Shown: one piece after another, positions 18,812 to 28,880 of the stretch | How positions within the stretch are numbered: the first letter of the stretch is position 1 | Layout of the letters: every line of letters starts with the position of its first letter | NCBI GenBank assembly: GCA_017551675.1 | Contig: JAFZLC010000030.1 | Span: 62,001-126,000 of the forward strand | Length of the DNA: 64,000 bases | DNA from: Paludibacteraceae bacterium | Lineage (GTDB): Bacteria > Bacteroidota > Bacteroidia > Bacteroidales > Paludibacteraceae | Direction: 5' to 3' | Position numbers and translations under genes: made by a program | Notes under the pieces: model-generated | The model's database searches: none | The model's input: only the letters and a program-made list of their open reading frames with translations | What the model was told of the DNA's origin: nothing

Positions 18812-19738
18812 TTATATAAGGAAATTGGCAGCATATTCCTTTGAGATATAATTATCTAACGTCGTACATACGAACGAAGAAAAATCTATCGCGTAGCGAA
18901 CCACCTTATCCCAACGCTCTTCTGCAACACCGGCTTTCAACTCCTCCAGTGTTATCTCCTCTTTAATCAATCCATAGACAATACCTGCGTTAAAGTTATC
19001 TCCTGCTCCAACGGTACTTACTGGTGTTATATTGTTCGCAGCATACGACTTTTCAAAATTGTTTCCAAAGATCTGAACTCCTTTTTCACCCTTTGTATAG
19101 ATGAAATTCTTAGAGTAGAAACTGATATGATCTCGATAAATTTGATTGGAGTCATCCTCTCCATAAATGTTGATGAAGTCTTCGTCAGAACCCTTGATAA
19201 TATCGGCATATTCAAAATTATCCAAGATAGCAGGCATCAAATGACGGACATCATTAATATGTGATTTTCTAAAGTTGACGTCATAATAAATAATTGCCTT
19301 ACGTTCACGTGCGAAGTCCAATAATTCAACAACACGATCGCGCAATACTGGATTCAATGCAAAATAAGAACCAATGATAACGATATCATTCTCGTCAATT
19401 CTAGGCATAATGTAATCCAGACGTTCAGCCGGATAATCCTTGTAGAAGAGGTAATCCGCATTTCTCTTTTCATCCAAAAAAGCCAAAGCTAATGGGGTCT
19501 TACCTCTATCGTATGAATAAATGTATTTTGTTTCAACCTGATTTTCTATCAGAAAGTTTTTGATAATTTCTCCTATTCTATCATCACCTATTTCGCTGAT
19601 AAAAATAGGATTGGTATGTAGACGTCCCAACGAAATCAAAGCATTATAAACCGATCCTCCTGGTTTAGCACTGATTGGCTGATTATTCTTGAATAGAATA
19701 TCATAAACTGTCTCGCCAATTCCAATTATCTTTCTCAT
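18812..19738 (-). CDS. PfkB-family sugar kinase (fructokinase-like)
   Basis: 308 residues with the PfkB signatures: GGSVYNALISLGRL near the N-terminus (sugar binding) and TVGAGDNFNAG near residue 240 (catalytic aspartate and anion hole). The family phosphorylates fructose, ribose, adenosine or related compounds; similarity in layout to Bacteroidota fructokinases is my best guess. It follows the frameshifted lipoprotein gene by 27 bases on the same strand. Confidence 0.88.
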   Translation of the reverse strand: MRKIIGIGETVYDILFKNNQPISAKPGGSVYNALISLGRLHTNPIFISEIGDDRIGEIIKNFLIENQVETKYIYSYDRGKTPLALAFLDEKRNADYLFYKDYPAERLDYIMPRIDENDIVIIGSYFALNPVLRDRVVELLDFARERKAIIYYDVNFRKSHINDVRHLMPAILDNFEYADIIKGSDEDFINIYGEDDSNQIYRDHISFYSKNFIYTKGEKGVQIFGNNFEKSYAANNITPVSTVGAGDNFNAGIVYGLIKEEITLEELKAGVAEERWDKVVRYAIDFSSFVCTTLDNYISKEYAANFLI

Positions 19739-19765
19739 ATTAATATGTTTAACAGTTCTATAATT

Positions 19766-21054
19766 TTAATCCCCATAAATTAGTTTATCATTGATAAGTT
19801 GGTTTAATACACCCTCCCATACAATAGATGATGCTTTGTCACCCAAATTACCACCAACAAGAACCAATTCTCCATTATTAGAAGATACGAAGACACCTGC
19901 ATTGTTCAAATTCTTCAAGCTGCCTGTCAATTTCTTATGCCAATCTTCCGACCAAGAAACTCCACTGTCGTAAGACGCATAACAAACAGGAGAATATGTT
20001 CCATCAGACATTTTTCCTCCCACTATACCTAATGTTTTATCATAGATATAAACCATCGGATTTTCTAAATAAGGCAATGCATTATCAGAAGATACCAATT
20101 GGTAGAAGTTTCCTTTATAGTCAACCGACCAAATGAATCCCTTCCCATTCTTGGTTGAATATAGATAACCCAACTGAGTAGAAGCCGACTCTGTTGTGAA
20201 AGTCATCAAGTTCTCATACGAAAATTCAGAAGGAATAGGACACAACTTAACTAATTCACTTTCCTCTTTTCCCATAGTATATAAAGAGGAGTCGGCAATA
20301 GCCACAACAATCCATCCACCTCAAATAGTAGATAATCCACCTTTATATCATCCTTCTTTGAAAAAGATAAAGAGGAATAAGAAGCTTCGTAGAGATCCTT
20401 GTTCTCATCCTGAACATAAAGTTTGTTATTAAACAAAACTAATGAGTTCCAATTATACGAATGATTATCCAATTCCTTTTTCGTCCAAGAATCTCCTCCA
20501 TCTTTCGATGAAAAGCAATAATTCTGACCACCCTTTGTCGAACAGAACCATAACCATTCACCCTCATTTGTAAGAGATTTTTGAGAGGAAACGACATCTT
20601 CAAGTTCAATAGAATTTTTATTTACCCATGTGAATGCTGCTACATCATATTTGTGTACTCGCAAATCTAACTTATACTTTTTCTGATTGGCCCCATCCTC
20701 TGATGTGGATAAAATCATGATAGGAGAAGATAAATCTATACTTGAACCGTTCTCAAACTTCTTCCATTCTTTATCCGACTCAGATTTATATTTAATAGTA
20801 GGTGAAGATATATACCCATAAAAGTAAAATCTCATGTTCGTCAAATCACTTCCATACGCCAAAGAATCATAATTGTAAATGATATTCTCCACGTCATTGA
20901 CAACGAACGACAAATCTTTTTGGTTGAATAATAGTACCGATCTAACACGAGGATCATCTTTATTCAAATCTACATAAGTCTCATCCTCCTTACACGACAT
21001 CACCAAAATCGGCAATAAAAAAGAAATAACGTATCCTAAATATTTAATATTCAT
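19766..21054 (-). pseudogene. Lipoprotein with WD/BNR-like C-terminal part, interrupted by a frameshift near 20306-20320
   Basis: Two overlapping frames (267 residues from 21054, and a second one ending at 19766) read as one protein. The first starts with a lipoprotein signal (ILVMSC) and carries a GEWLWFCSTKGGQNYCFSSKDGG segment; its last 20 or so residues change character after DYLLFE. The second frame, entered at that point, reads GGWIVVAIADSSLYTMG and continues with the same kind of short beta-strand repeats. One inserted or lost base around 20306-20320 explains this. It resembles Bacteroidota surface lipoproteins of the DUF6242 kind, a tentative match. It may be a real pseudogene, a sequencing error or phase variation. 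Confidence 0.65.
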
Positions 21055-21117
21055 ATTCTTTTATTTTCATGAAAATCATAAATGCAAAAATAATAAAAAT
21101 AACCCAAATCTTATCAA

Positions 21118-22539
21118 CTATGCCCTATTTTTAAGAAGGTTATTTAACGAATATTTTAAATATTCTTTTGCATCCTTTTCTTTCAAGTTAGGCAACTTAC
21201 TATTCAATTCCTCCACGTAACCAACCTGAGTCGAATAATCTAAACTGCTGAATTTACGTTTAAAATCTTCTTGAATAAGACTTTCCGGGAAGAATGAAGT
21301 GACCACTTCGTTATAGAAATCAACACAAAGCTTCTCTTTGTCCGACTTGTTCATCTTCAGTAAGTTCTGATGAAGAGATTTTCCTACAATCTTGATAAAA
21401 AAGATCCAGTTCGTGATGGAGCGTCGTTTTTGTCCTGGAACAGAGACCTTATTACCTATGGCATAGTTAAAATAGAGTTCACTCTCACCCTCGTTTGCCA
21501 TACGTTCCAACTCAGCTTGAGCTGGTTTAATAACATAACGCTCGAAGTCACAACTATCGGAAAACTTATCCTCACAATTCAAGATCTCCCGCAAGTGAGT
21601 GTCGGTAATGTTCACCATCAGTTTATCACTGTTTTTGTATTGAGAACATAACTCATACAAACGCAATGTTGTATATGACTTCGTACGCATCGTCGTACTC
21701 AAATTCATGGTTGTGTAGTTGCCCAAGGCAGTGATGCGGTTGACTAGACTGACCATCGTGGGACTCAACTCCACATAAACAGATTTACCCCATTTAGCCA
21801 TTTCCAATTTGGTGACCAAAGCAATAGACTGCCATGTTCCGTTTTCATCCACAAAATCAACGCACAATTTCTTTTGTAATTCAGACAAACTTCTACGAAG
21901 CGACATGTTACTATTGGCACATCCGACACTTACCAACTCTGCTGTTGGTACATCCATACATGCGCCACCGAATATTTGAGGATTGCTCTTCTGAAAATTG
22001 GCAATCATATAGTTGACAAACTTCTTCTGTATCAAAGTGAACTTCTGTCGAGCTTGTGTCAATCGGTTACTTTGGAAGAAGGTTACATCCGTTACAGAAT
22101 TTAAATCTTTGTCCTGCATTTTGGAGAATAACTCCTCTCCTGCCTTCGATTTCAGATAATTAGCGTAATATCTTTCCATCGGGCGACGAATCTTATACAA
22201 AATTTCCTTTTGGAAATCTGTCATGTTATCTGGCGATATGACATCGTACAAAGTAAAGGAAAAATCATGATTCTTAAACTCATCGTATAGAGGTGCAAAG
22301 AAATGATAATCAGATTCAGGCGACTCAAAAAGGTCGAAGACTGACTTTTTGGTATACAGATTAATCCCGCCATCTTCCCGAATGGAATACGGAACACAGT
22401 TGTCTATGATAAGACCTATCTTCGTCTTCTTACACAAAGGAGAAGTCGAATCAGCAAAGTTCCTGATAATCTTATAAGCAATATCCAAAACTTGCTTTAA
22501 CTCCTCGCCTTCTGCTACCTTATCAATATTATTTTCCAT
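21118..22539 (-). CDS. Rep_3/RepB-type replication initiator
   Basis: 473 residues. LTQARQKFTLIQKKFVNYM near residue 155 and KSYTTLRLYELCSQYKNS, followed by a helical stretch with FERYVIKPAQAELERMANEG, are the two winged-helix halves of plasmid initiators of the Rep_3 (RepA/pi-like) family, which bind iterons and open the origin. A longer frame begins at 22590, but a -7 element (TATATTTG on the minus strand at 22562-22569) lies inside that extension, so the ATG at 22539 is chosen. An array of iteron-like repeats starts about 90 bases upstream. This is a plasmid-type gene lying among chromosomal genes. Confidence 0.85.
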   Translation of the reverse strand: MENNIDKVAEGEELKQVLDIAYKIIRNFADSTSPLCKKTKIGLIIDNCVPYSIREDGGINLYTKKSVFDLFESPESDYHFFAPLYDEFKNHDFSFTLYDVISPDNMTDFQKEILYKIRRPMERYYANYLKSKAGEELFSKMQDKDLNSVTDVTFFQSNRLTQARQKFTLIQKKFVNYMIANFQKSNPQIFGGACMDVPTAELVSVGCANSNMSLRRSLSELQKKLCVDFVDENGTWQSIALVTKLEMAKWGKSVYVELSPTMVSLVNRITALGNYTTMNLSTTMRTKSYTTLRLYELCSQYKNSDKLMVNITDTHLREILNCEDKFSDSCDFERYVIKPAQAELERMANEGESELYFNYAIGNKVSVPGQKRRSITNWIFFIKIVGKSLHQNLLKMNKSDKEKLCVDFYNEVVTSFFPESLIQEDFKRKFSSLDYSTQVGYVEELNSKLPNLKEKDAKEYLKYSLNNLLKNRA

Positions 22540-22561
22540 ATTGTTATTTTCTAATTTGTGG

Positions 22562-22569
22562 CAAATATA
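22562..22569 (-). promoter_or_regulatory. -7 element of the rep promoter
   Basis: Minus strand TATATTTG, 23 bases before the rep ATG; no good -33 box at the usual distance. Close enough to the repeat array for autoregulation by Rep, as is usual for iteron plasmids. Confidence 0.45.
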
Positions 22570-22627
22570 ACAAAGTTTCCACAAAAACATAGCATTTTAT
22601 CCGCAAAATTTTCACAAAAGTTCCGCA

Positions 22628-23857
22628 AAAAGAATACATTTATTCCGCATAAATATTTCAAACAACTGATATATAAGCACTTTCAACGTCATTTCAAAAT
22701 AGAGAATAAAATAAAAATATAATCAAAAAATATAATAAAGGGGGTCATTTTTTTGTTTTTTATTTTTTTGACTATACAAAGATAACATTTTTTCCGCATT
22801 AAAAGCAAAAATGCTGTAAATAAATCACTACGGAACCCTGTGCGGAAAAATTGTGCTCTTTTTCCCGTTTTTTCGAAGAAAAAGATAACATTTCTTCCGC
22901 ACTAAAAAAGAGGCATTATGCGGAAGTTTTGTTGTCTTTTTGTTTGTTTAAAAGGGTAACGGTCAACAAGGAAAAATGGAAGGTATGGGTGCGGAAAAAT
23001 TGTTACCTTTTCCCTCTTTCTGCCCCTTAATAGTACCCCAACATGAATAATTAGGGGAATAGAGCGATTTCATCATGGAAAAGAGCACAATTTTTCCGCA
23101 CTGATCAATAGAATTCTGGTTCATATAATCAAGCTTTATCAGGGGTAAAAAGAGTACATTTCTTCCGCATATTTATTTATATAATTGAACATCAAAAAAT
23201 TAGCAAAAAGAGCGGAAAAATTGTTATCTTTCATTGCCTTGCTTTTATCCTAAAAGATAACATTTCTTCCGCCATTTATAGGCAGATTTAGGGGAACTCC
23301 GTGCGGAAAAAATGTTATCTTTTTCTCTACTTTTAAGGGAGTTCCTGGACATTCAAAAGATAACAATTTTTCCACATTATTTTTTATCTGATTGAACTTC
23401 AAAAATTTATCTTTTAGTGCGGAAAAATTGTGCTCTTTTTATACTGGTTTCCGATGTGAAAAAAGTACATTTTTTCCGCATCTATTTTATCTGATTGAAC
23501 TTCAAATAATTATATTGTTGTGCGGAAGTTTTGTTATCTTTTCATACTATTAAGATAGACTCTTTATCTGTTATAAATCCCCCTATTTACCGCGTTTTTA
23601 GCATTTTTGACTGCGGAAGATTTGTTATCTTTCCGATCTCTTTTCCGCTACTTCTATTAGATGAAAAAGATAACATTTTTTCCGTATTTATAATTATAGA
23701 ATTGAACTTCAATAAATTATGTCCTACTGCGGAAAAATTGTTATCTTTATTAATTGCGGTTGAGAGACTAAAAGATAACATTTCTTCCGCTGAAAACGAC
23801 CTATTTTCCGCAGTAGAGATAACAATGATTCCGCAGTACCATAACATTTTTTCCGCA
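22628..23857. repeat. Iteron-like origin array: 21 copies of a 22-bp repeat in both orientations
   Basis: The direct form begins AAAAGATAACATT and ends TTCCGCA; variants replace GATAAC with GAGTAC or GAGCAC. Direct copies start at 22628, 22777, 22880, 23079, 23148, 23252, 23355, 23459, 23665, 23770, 23814 and 23836. Inverted copies start at 22841, 22919, 22990, 23211, 23302, 23418, 23521, 23612 and 23728. A direct copy is followed by an inverted one 62-64 bp later five times. In four of these, the palindrome TTGAAC(T/A)TCAA lies 36-37 bases after the direct start. The array is directly upstream of the Rep_3 gene and should be the replication origin. No protein is encoded. Confidence 0.85.
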
Positions 23858-24306
23858 CTGATACTATGAAATCGCTTTGTTTAAAGGTGTTTCCGAGGCC
23901 TATAAAATAATTAGATAAAATAAATAGATATAATTAATAAATTATAATAAGTGTTTTCAAATTTTTTTTAGATGATTTTTTTATGATTTGGGACAAAAGG
24001 GAGACAATATAAATTCCTATTGGCAAATAAAATAAAAATAGCCGCCGCTCAATACGTTAGCAAGAAATTATTATTGTAGGATTTTAATAAATCTATTTTA
24101 TGTTGAAAAATATGTGTTATTGATTTTGTTTATATTGTCTATATTTTATAATTTTGAAATCTAATTTAAATTTTGTTTCGCTTATCATATTATTATTTAA
24201 AAATTATTGTTAATATTTTAAAGAATTAACCTATTTCAAATAATCAATTTTGAACTGGGCGGAATAAATAATAAGTGTAGAAATTTATCAACAAATTTAT
24301 ATAAGC
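23858..24306. other. AT-rich stretch without genes
   Basis: Very AT-rich sequence between the iteron array and the sulfatase gene; the usual place for an origin's melting region, but I see no defined motif. A weak -7-like CAATTTTG lies at 24246-24253. Confidence 0.4.
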
Positions 24307-26328
24307 ATGCAAAGAGAAAATATTGAGCGTAACCATTTTAATCAGATTACACAAAAGCTAACGCCTTATTATTATCCTGATTTAGAAGAGAATATGAATT
24401 CTACAGATGAATCAGATTGGAGTGTTGTAAAAAAAGGTTATATAGAGGGAACTAAGTTATCAGAACCGATATATAATTCTGTTAACAAGAATAATATTGC
24501 GTGGAATATTATGTCGTATGATTTTATGAATAATGCTCCTGCGCCATCTACCGTTCATCCGAATTTATGGAGAATGGAACAGATGAACAATGTGAATGGA
24601 TTATTTGAAGTTATTAAAAATAGTGTATATCAGATTCGTTCGTATGATTTGTCAACCATGAGTATTATTAAAAGTTCGCATGGTTGGATTGTCATAGATC
24701 CTCTTTGTGGAAGTGAGAATGCAGTAAAGGGATGGCGTATCTTTAAAAGTAAGATAGATCCTTCTGCTAATTTGATAGCCATATTCATTACACATAGTCA
24801 TGTTGACCATTACAAAGGAGTGATGGGGTTGATATCGGATGCAGGAAAGAAGATTCTGACTAATAAAAAGCAGTCGGATTTTGCTAACTATGAGTATGAT
24901 AAGGATTATGTTGCAGTGATTGCACCCAATGGATTTTATGACGAATCGATTTCGGAAAATCTATACTTAGGTGGATGTATGTCACGCAGGGCCATTTATA
25001 TGTATGGTAGTTCTCTCCCTCGAGATCAATATGGTCATATTGGCTCGGGTCTGGGAAAGACGGTAGGTACGACAACAGGAAGCATCCCTGTGCCAACCAT
25101 AGAGGTGGTTCCTGAAAATGAGGATATTACAACCTTTAAAGTAGATGGACTATCAATCACAATGCAAGATGTCCCTGGTACGGAAGCTCCTGCAGAAATG
25201 CATATCTATTTCAGTGATTACAAAATGTTGTGTCCGGGAGAGAATGTAACGCATACAATGCACAATCTGTTAACTCCTAGAGGCGCAAAGGTACGAGACC
25301 CGAAAGCTTTTGGTCGTGCCATTGATCGTGCGATGAAGTTGTTTCCCGATACTGAGGTGATTATTGGTACTCATCACTGGCCAATATGGGGGAAAGAGAG
25401 ATGTCTGGATGTCATGAAGAAAGAAAGAGACATGTATTATTTCTTCAACGATCAGGTGATACGTCTTCTTAATAAAGGAATGAACATGGAAGAGATTGCC
25501 TCTGTCTTTCAATTGCCTGCATCATTAAGACGAGAATACTATAACAGAGGATATTACGGAAGTATCAATCACAACGTTAAAGCAGTTGTACAACGTTATA
25601 TCGGATGGTGGGATGGTAATCCTGCTAATTATTTTAAACAGACAGACGAGGAGGTGGCTGAACGTTTCGTAGAGGATATGGGAGGTGCAGAAAAGGTGTT
25701 GGAGAAAGCACGTCAGAGGTTTGAACAAGGTGATTATCGATGGACGATAAGTCTAACACGTCACATTGTTTTTGACCAGTCAGGTAAAACATCGGATCAA
25801 TTAAGGAAACAAGCAAAAGAGTTGGAGGCTGATGCGATGGAGCAGCTGGCCTACTCTTTTGAAGCAGGAACGTGGAGAAATATTTTCTTAAGTGGTGCTT
25901 TTGAATTAAGAGGATATAAATTGTCTCAAATCGTATCGAAGACAGATATGATTAATTCTCTGTGTGCTAATTTGAAGTCACTCCCTATCGACTATATGTT
26001 TGAATATCTGACCACTTTGATAGATGGTTTTCAGGCAGGAGATATAAAGTCAAGTTATTGTGTGATTTTTGGCGCAAGTCCAGCATGCCGTAATTACTAC
26101 TATATGATAGAACTAGAGAATGGTGTGTTCCATTACAAACAGTGTGAAAAAGAGAACGACATAGATATACAAAGTACAGTACTTCGTTTTAAAGATCAGA
26201 CAGCCTTCGTGGAACAGTTGAAGGATTTCTTGATGGGACAAGCGGGTGATTACGCAATGGCAGATATCTTCCGTTATATAGATCTCAATCCGACAGATTG
26301 GAATATTATCGAACCATTAAAAAAGTAA
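24307..26328 (+). CDS. Alkyl sulfatase-like metallo-beta-lactamase protein (SdsA1/BDS1 family)
   Basis: 673 residues. A metallo-beta-lactamase domain with THSHVDHYKG near residue 161 (the HxHxDH zinc motif), PGTEAPAEMHIYF, GENVTHTMHNLLTPRGAKVRD and GTHHWPIWG matches the class of alkyl and aryl sulfatases that hydrolyse sulfate esters such as SDS. The helical dimerisation region (ADAMEQLAYSFEAGTWRNIFLSGAFELR) and an SCP2-like C-terminal domain follow in the usual order. There is no signal peptide, unlike many family members. It lies next to the plasmid-type origin and is unrelated to the tra genes. Unusual cargo for a Bacteroidales. Confidence 0.88.
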   Translation: MQRENIERNHFNQITQKLTPYYYPDLEENMNSTDESDWSVVKKGYIEGTKLSEPIYNSVNKNNIAWNIMSYDFMNNAPAPSTVHPNLWRMEQMNNVNGLFEVIKNSVYQIRSYDLSTMSIIKSSHGWIVIDPLCGSENAVKGWRIFKSKIDPSANLIAIFITHSHVDHYKGVMGLISDAGKKILTNKKQSDFANYEYDKDYVAVIAPNGFYDESISENLYLGGCMSRRAIYMYGSSLPRDQYGHIGSGLGKTVGTTTGSIPVPTIEVVPENEDITTFKVDGLSITMQDVPGTEAPAEMHIYFSDYKMLCPGENVTHTMHNLLTPRGAKVRDPKAFGRAIDRAMKLFPDTEVIIGTHHWPIWGKERCLDVMKKERDMYYFFNDQVIRLLNKGMNMEEIASVFQLPASLRREYYNRGYYGSINHNVKAVVQRYIGWWDGNPANYFKQTDEEVAERFVEDMGGAEKVLEKARQRFEQGDYRWTISLTRHIVFDQSGKTSDQLRKQAKELEADAMEQLAYSFEAGTWRNIFLSGAFELRGYKLSQIVSKTDMINSLCANLKSLPIDYMFEYLTTLIDGFQAGDIKSSYCVIFGASPACRNYYYMIELENGVFHYKQCEKENDIDIQSTVLRFKDQTAFVEQLKDFLMGQAGDYAMADIFRYIDLNPTDWNIIEPLKK

Positions 26329-26430
26329 TGTATAAATACTATGAAATGTGAGGTATAAACTTTCACATAGTTAAAAACCCACTATAAGAAACAGTGTACA
26401 TATCTTGTTTGTAGAAACTAAGTGGTGAGC

Positions 26431-26465
26431 GGGGGTTCTCTCTTTAATGGGGAGAGCCCTTTTTG
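26431..26465 (+). terminator. Terminator after the sulfatase gene
   Basis: GGGTTCTC pairs with GAGAGCCC (one G-T pair) followed by a T run; about 100 bases after the stop codon. Confidence 0.7.
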
Positions 26466-26562
26466 TATTCGATTGCTTATCAATACTTTTCTTAAAATGT
26501 TTTTATGTAAAAATGTGATAATGTAATATTGTGATGAATGTTTGCATCGAGTAGAGAGGGAT

Positions 26563-26602
26563 AAAAAAACGAAAAGACAGCGTATCACTACGATGCCTTT
26601 TC
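26563..26602 (-). terminator. Terminator of the tra operon
   Basis: A 14-bp imperfect stem (GAAAAGACAGCGTA at 26571-26584 with TACGATGCCTTTTC at 26589-26602, 12 of 14 matching) with a run of T on the minus strand, 34 bases after the traN stop. Confidence 0.75.
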
Positions 26603-26635
26603 TTCAGGTAGAACTCGTGTAGATTTAATGCGCCA

Positions 26636-27745
26636 TTATTCTAAGTGCTTGGCTTGCAGTAATTTCTTGTATGGAATGGTAAATTTTAGATGCCTTCCTC
26701 CGTTTTTTTCGAAAAGTTCTACATGAATTTTGTGTTTATTGGGAATGGTGAATTTCTTATAGAAGAAAATAATTGGCTGTTTCTCATTTGCAGGGATGAT
26801 TTTGCGTTCCGGTTGGGTATAGGTGAAGAGAGGCTCTTTCTCGTTTGCTTGGTAAGCCTGTTTCTTATTTGTTTTTTTATTGATTATATAGCATTTGATG
26901 AAGTCAATTTCGTAGTCGATTTTAGTCGGATTTTCAATATTGAGATAAAACATCATGACATCATCTTTGACGTAAATACCGAACAGAGAGAAGGTCATTT
27001 TGTTATCCATTGTTCCAATGTTTTTAATGATGCAACCTTTTTCGATGATTTTTTCTCCCATGTTTTGCATCTCTGGTTCATTGATGGACAAGGAAGAAAA
27101 GATGGCTTCCTGTTTATGTTGTCCATCTGTCATTTGTATATTGATTAGATTGGGATATTCTTTGTATCTGACAAGAAAGGGATAGAGTACCTTTTCTTCT
27201 GAAATGACGGTGATAGAGGTTTCTTCAAATGATTCAAAACCGGCAGAGATGGATTTGCATTTGATGATGTTATCGATCTCTTCTGCGTGATCAAATATTA
27301 CCTGGTCATTTCCTGATTGAATGTCGATCACCTTCGATGGAAATATGATATGAGAGGTTTGTCGGTGTGACAACTCGATATGATATGGCTCGATGGAATG
27401 TAATTCGTCGTTTGTCACTTGATAAGCTATGTTTGATGGATCTTTTTTGTAGTGCAAGTCATATGTATGAACCCTTCCATCTAATGTGATGACGGTGATG
27501 CTTGTTTGAGGGAAATATGTTTCGTTACTTTTTATTCGTATGATGGAAGGCACTTTGCTTATCTCCACTTGTATTTGTTCTGTACCCATATCAGCATATT
27601 TCACGTTAGAGTTAAATTGTAGATAGACCCATTTGATGTTAGAGATTTCCAATGGTATGCTTTCTACGCTGACCATGGAGGCAGAATAGATGTCCGTGGA
27701 AGTAACCAACAGAAGTAGTGCAAGGATTGAAATAAATTTATTCAT
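26636..27745 (-). CDS. traN: Conjugative transfer protein TraN (VirB9-like)
   Basis: 369 residues with an N-terminal signal sequence and a beta-rich body. The N-terminal VSVESIPLEISNIKWVYLQFNSNVKYADMG start and the C-terminal region (KMTFSLFGIYVKDDVMMFYLNIENPTKIDYEIDF) match Bacteroides TraN, the outer-membrane-side ring of the type IV secretion channel. Its start overlaps traM by 8 bases. It is the last gene of the operon; traO, traP and traQ, which usually follow, are absent here. Confidence 0.85.
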   Translation of the reverse strand: MNKFISILALLLLVTSTDIYSASMVSVESIPLEISNIKWVYLQFNSNVKYADMGTEQIQVEISKVPSIIRIKSNETYFPQTSITVITLDGRVHTYDLHYKKDPSNIAYQVTNDELHSIEPYHIELSHRQTSHIIFPSKVIDIQSGNDQVIFDHAEEIDNIIKCKSISAGFESFEETSITVISEEKVLYPFLVRYKEYPNLINIQMTDGQHKQEAIFSSLSINEPEMQNMGEKIIEKGCIIKNIGTMDNKMTFSLFGIYVKDDVMMFYLNIENPTKIDYEIDFIKCYIINKKTNKKQAYQANEKEPLFTYTQPERKIIPANEKQPIIFFYKKFTIPNKHKIHVELFEKNGGRHLKFTIPYKKLLQAKHLE

Positions 27746-28880
27746 CGATTTTGATTATTAGATTATAGTTGGCTGCCAAAGTCACTTTTACATCGCGGAC
27801 CGAACCATTGATGACATTTTTGGTTGCATTAATAATTGCATTGGCACCTGTACTGATGATACCGGAGACGTTTCCCAGACGAATATCCGAGTTGGTTACT
27901 GTTTCACTACCTGCCTCCTTCTGAACGTCATTTGCTAAGTTTTCAGGAGAATAGATACCTTTGAAGCCATCTCTGTCATAGATAGTGCCTTTAAAGGGGA
28001 ATACGTTGTCTTTGTAGACGATATTCTCAATGTGTATATTCACCCGATTTTGACTAAAACTGGCTTTCCCAATAACGATTGTATTTTCTGGAATGGTAGT
28101 TCCATTGATGACAATAGGTTCCAATATGCGTAGAGAGACTTGTGATGAGGAGGTCACATTCTTTTGTTCTCCGTGGATAACCGCTCTTATCTGACCTTTG
28201 TTCTCTTTTTTATTGGATGAATTTATTGGTCTGAATCCATTCTTTGGCGTTTGTTCAACCGTTTTGTCTTGTACGGGTGTGGAAACAATATTTTCTTCTT
28301 TGGTTATTTCGTTTTCGTTATTAGCAGAGCTAGGATTCATATAGAGAGAACGAAGACGTTCTAGCCGATCTTTCTTTTCCTTTTCTTTCTCTTTTTCTAT
28401 ATCGAATTCATCATAACCATAATTTGTTTCGTTTTTGGTTGATGTTTTGGGCGAGGTACTTGAATTTTCGTGGGACTCTTTCCTAGGAGTGTGATGCACG
28501 ATAGTTCGTTTAAATGTTTGTAGAGCAGTTTCGATTGTGTCAGAAACATTCGAAGTTATCGATTCTTCTTGATCTGTTTTTTCCGTAAAGAATAGGAAGG
28601 AATTATGTTCTTCCTGTAGTTCTTTATCTTTTTGCTCTTGTGCGATGATGGAGTTTGCTTTGTCATAAGCTTCCAATCGGTTGTTGATGATATCCTCGCT
28701 GATGATGTCAGGAATGGTATCTGTGTTATAGTGATGAGATGTGTTATTGTTTGGGTCGTTCTCGATAACATCTCCCCCACCCCTTAGGATATAGAATAAT
28801 CCGCACGATCCTAAGAACAGAAACAGTGTACAGAGCTGAATGATTATTAATTTTTGACGCAGGTCATTTTTTCTCTTCAT
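27738..28880 (-). CDS. traM: Conjugative transfer protein TraM (VirB10-like)
   Basis: 380 residues: cytoplasmic start, one membrane span (about 12-30), a long polar linker rich in N/E/K, and a conserved C-terminal domain (GQIRAVIHGEQKNVTSSSQVSLRIL, then NTIVIGKASFSQNRVNIHIENI) typical of Bacteroides TraM. It would span the periplasm and link inner to outer channel. It overlaps traL by 17 bases and traN by 8. Confidence 0.85.
   Translation of the reverse strand: MKRKNDLRQKLIIIQLCTLFLFLGSCGLFYILRGGGDVIENDPNNNTSHHYNTDTIPDIISEDIINNRLEAYDKANSIIAQEQKDKELQEEHNSFLFFTEKTDQEESITSNVSDTIETALQTFKRTIVHHTPRKESHENSSTSPKTSTKNETNYGYDEFDIEKEKEKEKKDRLERLRSLYMNPSSANNENEITKEENIVSTPVQDKTVEQTPKNGFRPINSSNKKENKGQIRAVIHGEQKNVTSSSQVSLRILEPIVINGTTIPENTIVIGKASFSQNRVNIHIENIVYKDNVFPFKGTIYDRDGFKGIYSPENLANDVQKEAGSETVTNSDIRLGNVSGIISTGANAIINATKNVINGSVRDVKVTLAANYNLIIKIDE

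Noticed and set aside
22628-23857. CRISPR array
   Set aside because: Repeats occur in both orientations with unequal spacing of 22 to 91 bases and conserved elements between them; there are no cas genes, and the array lies upstream of a Rep_3 gene.
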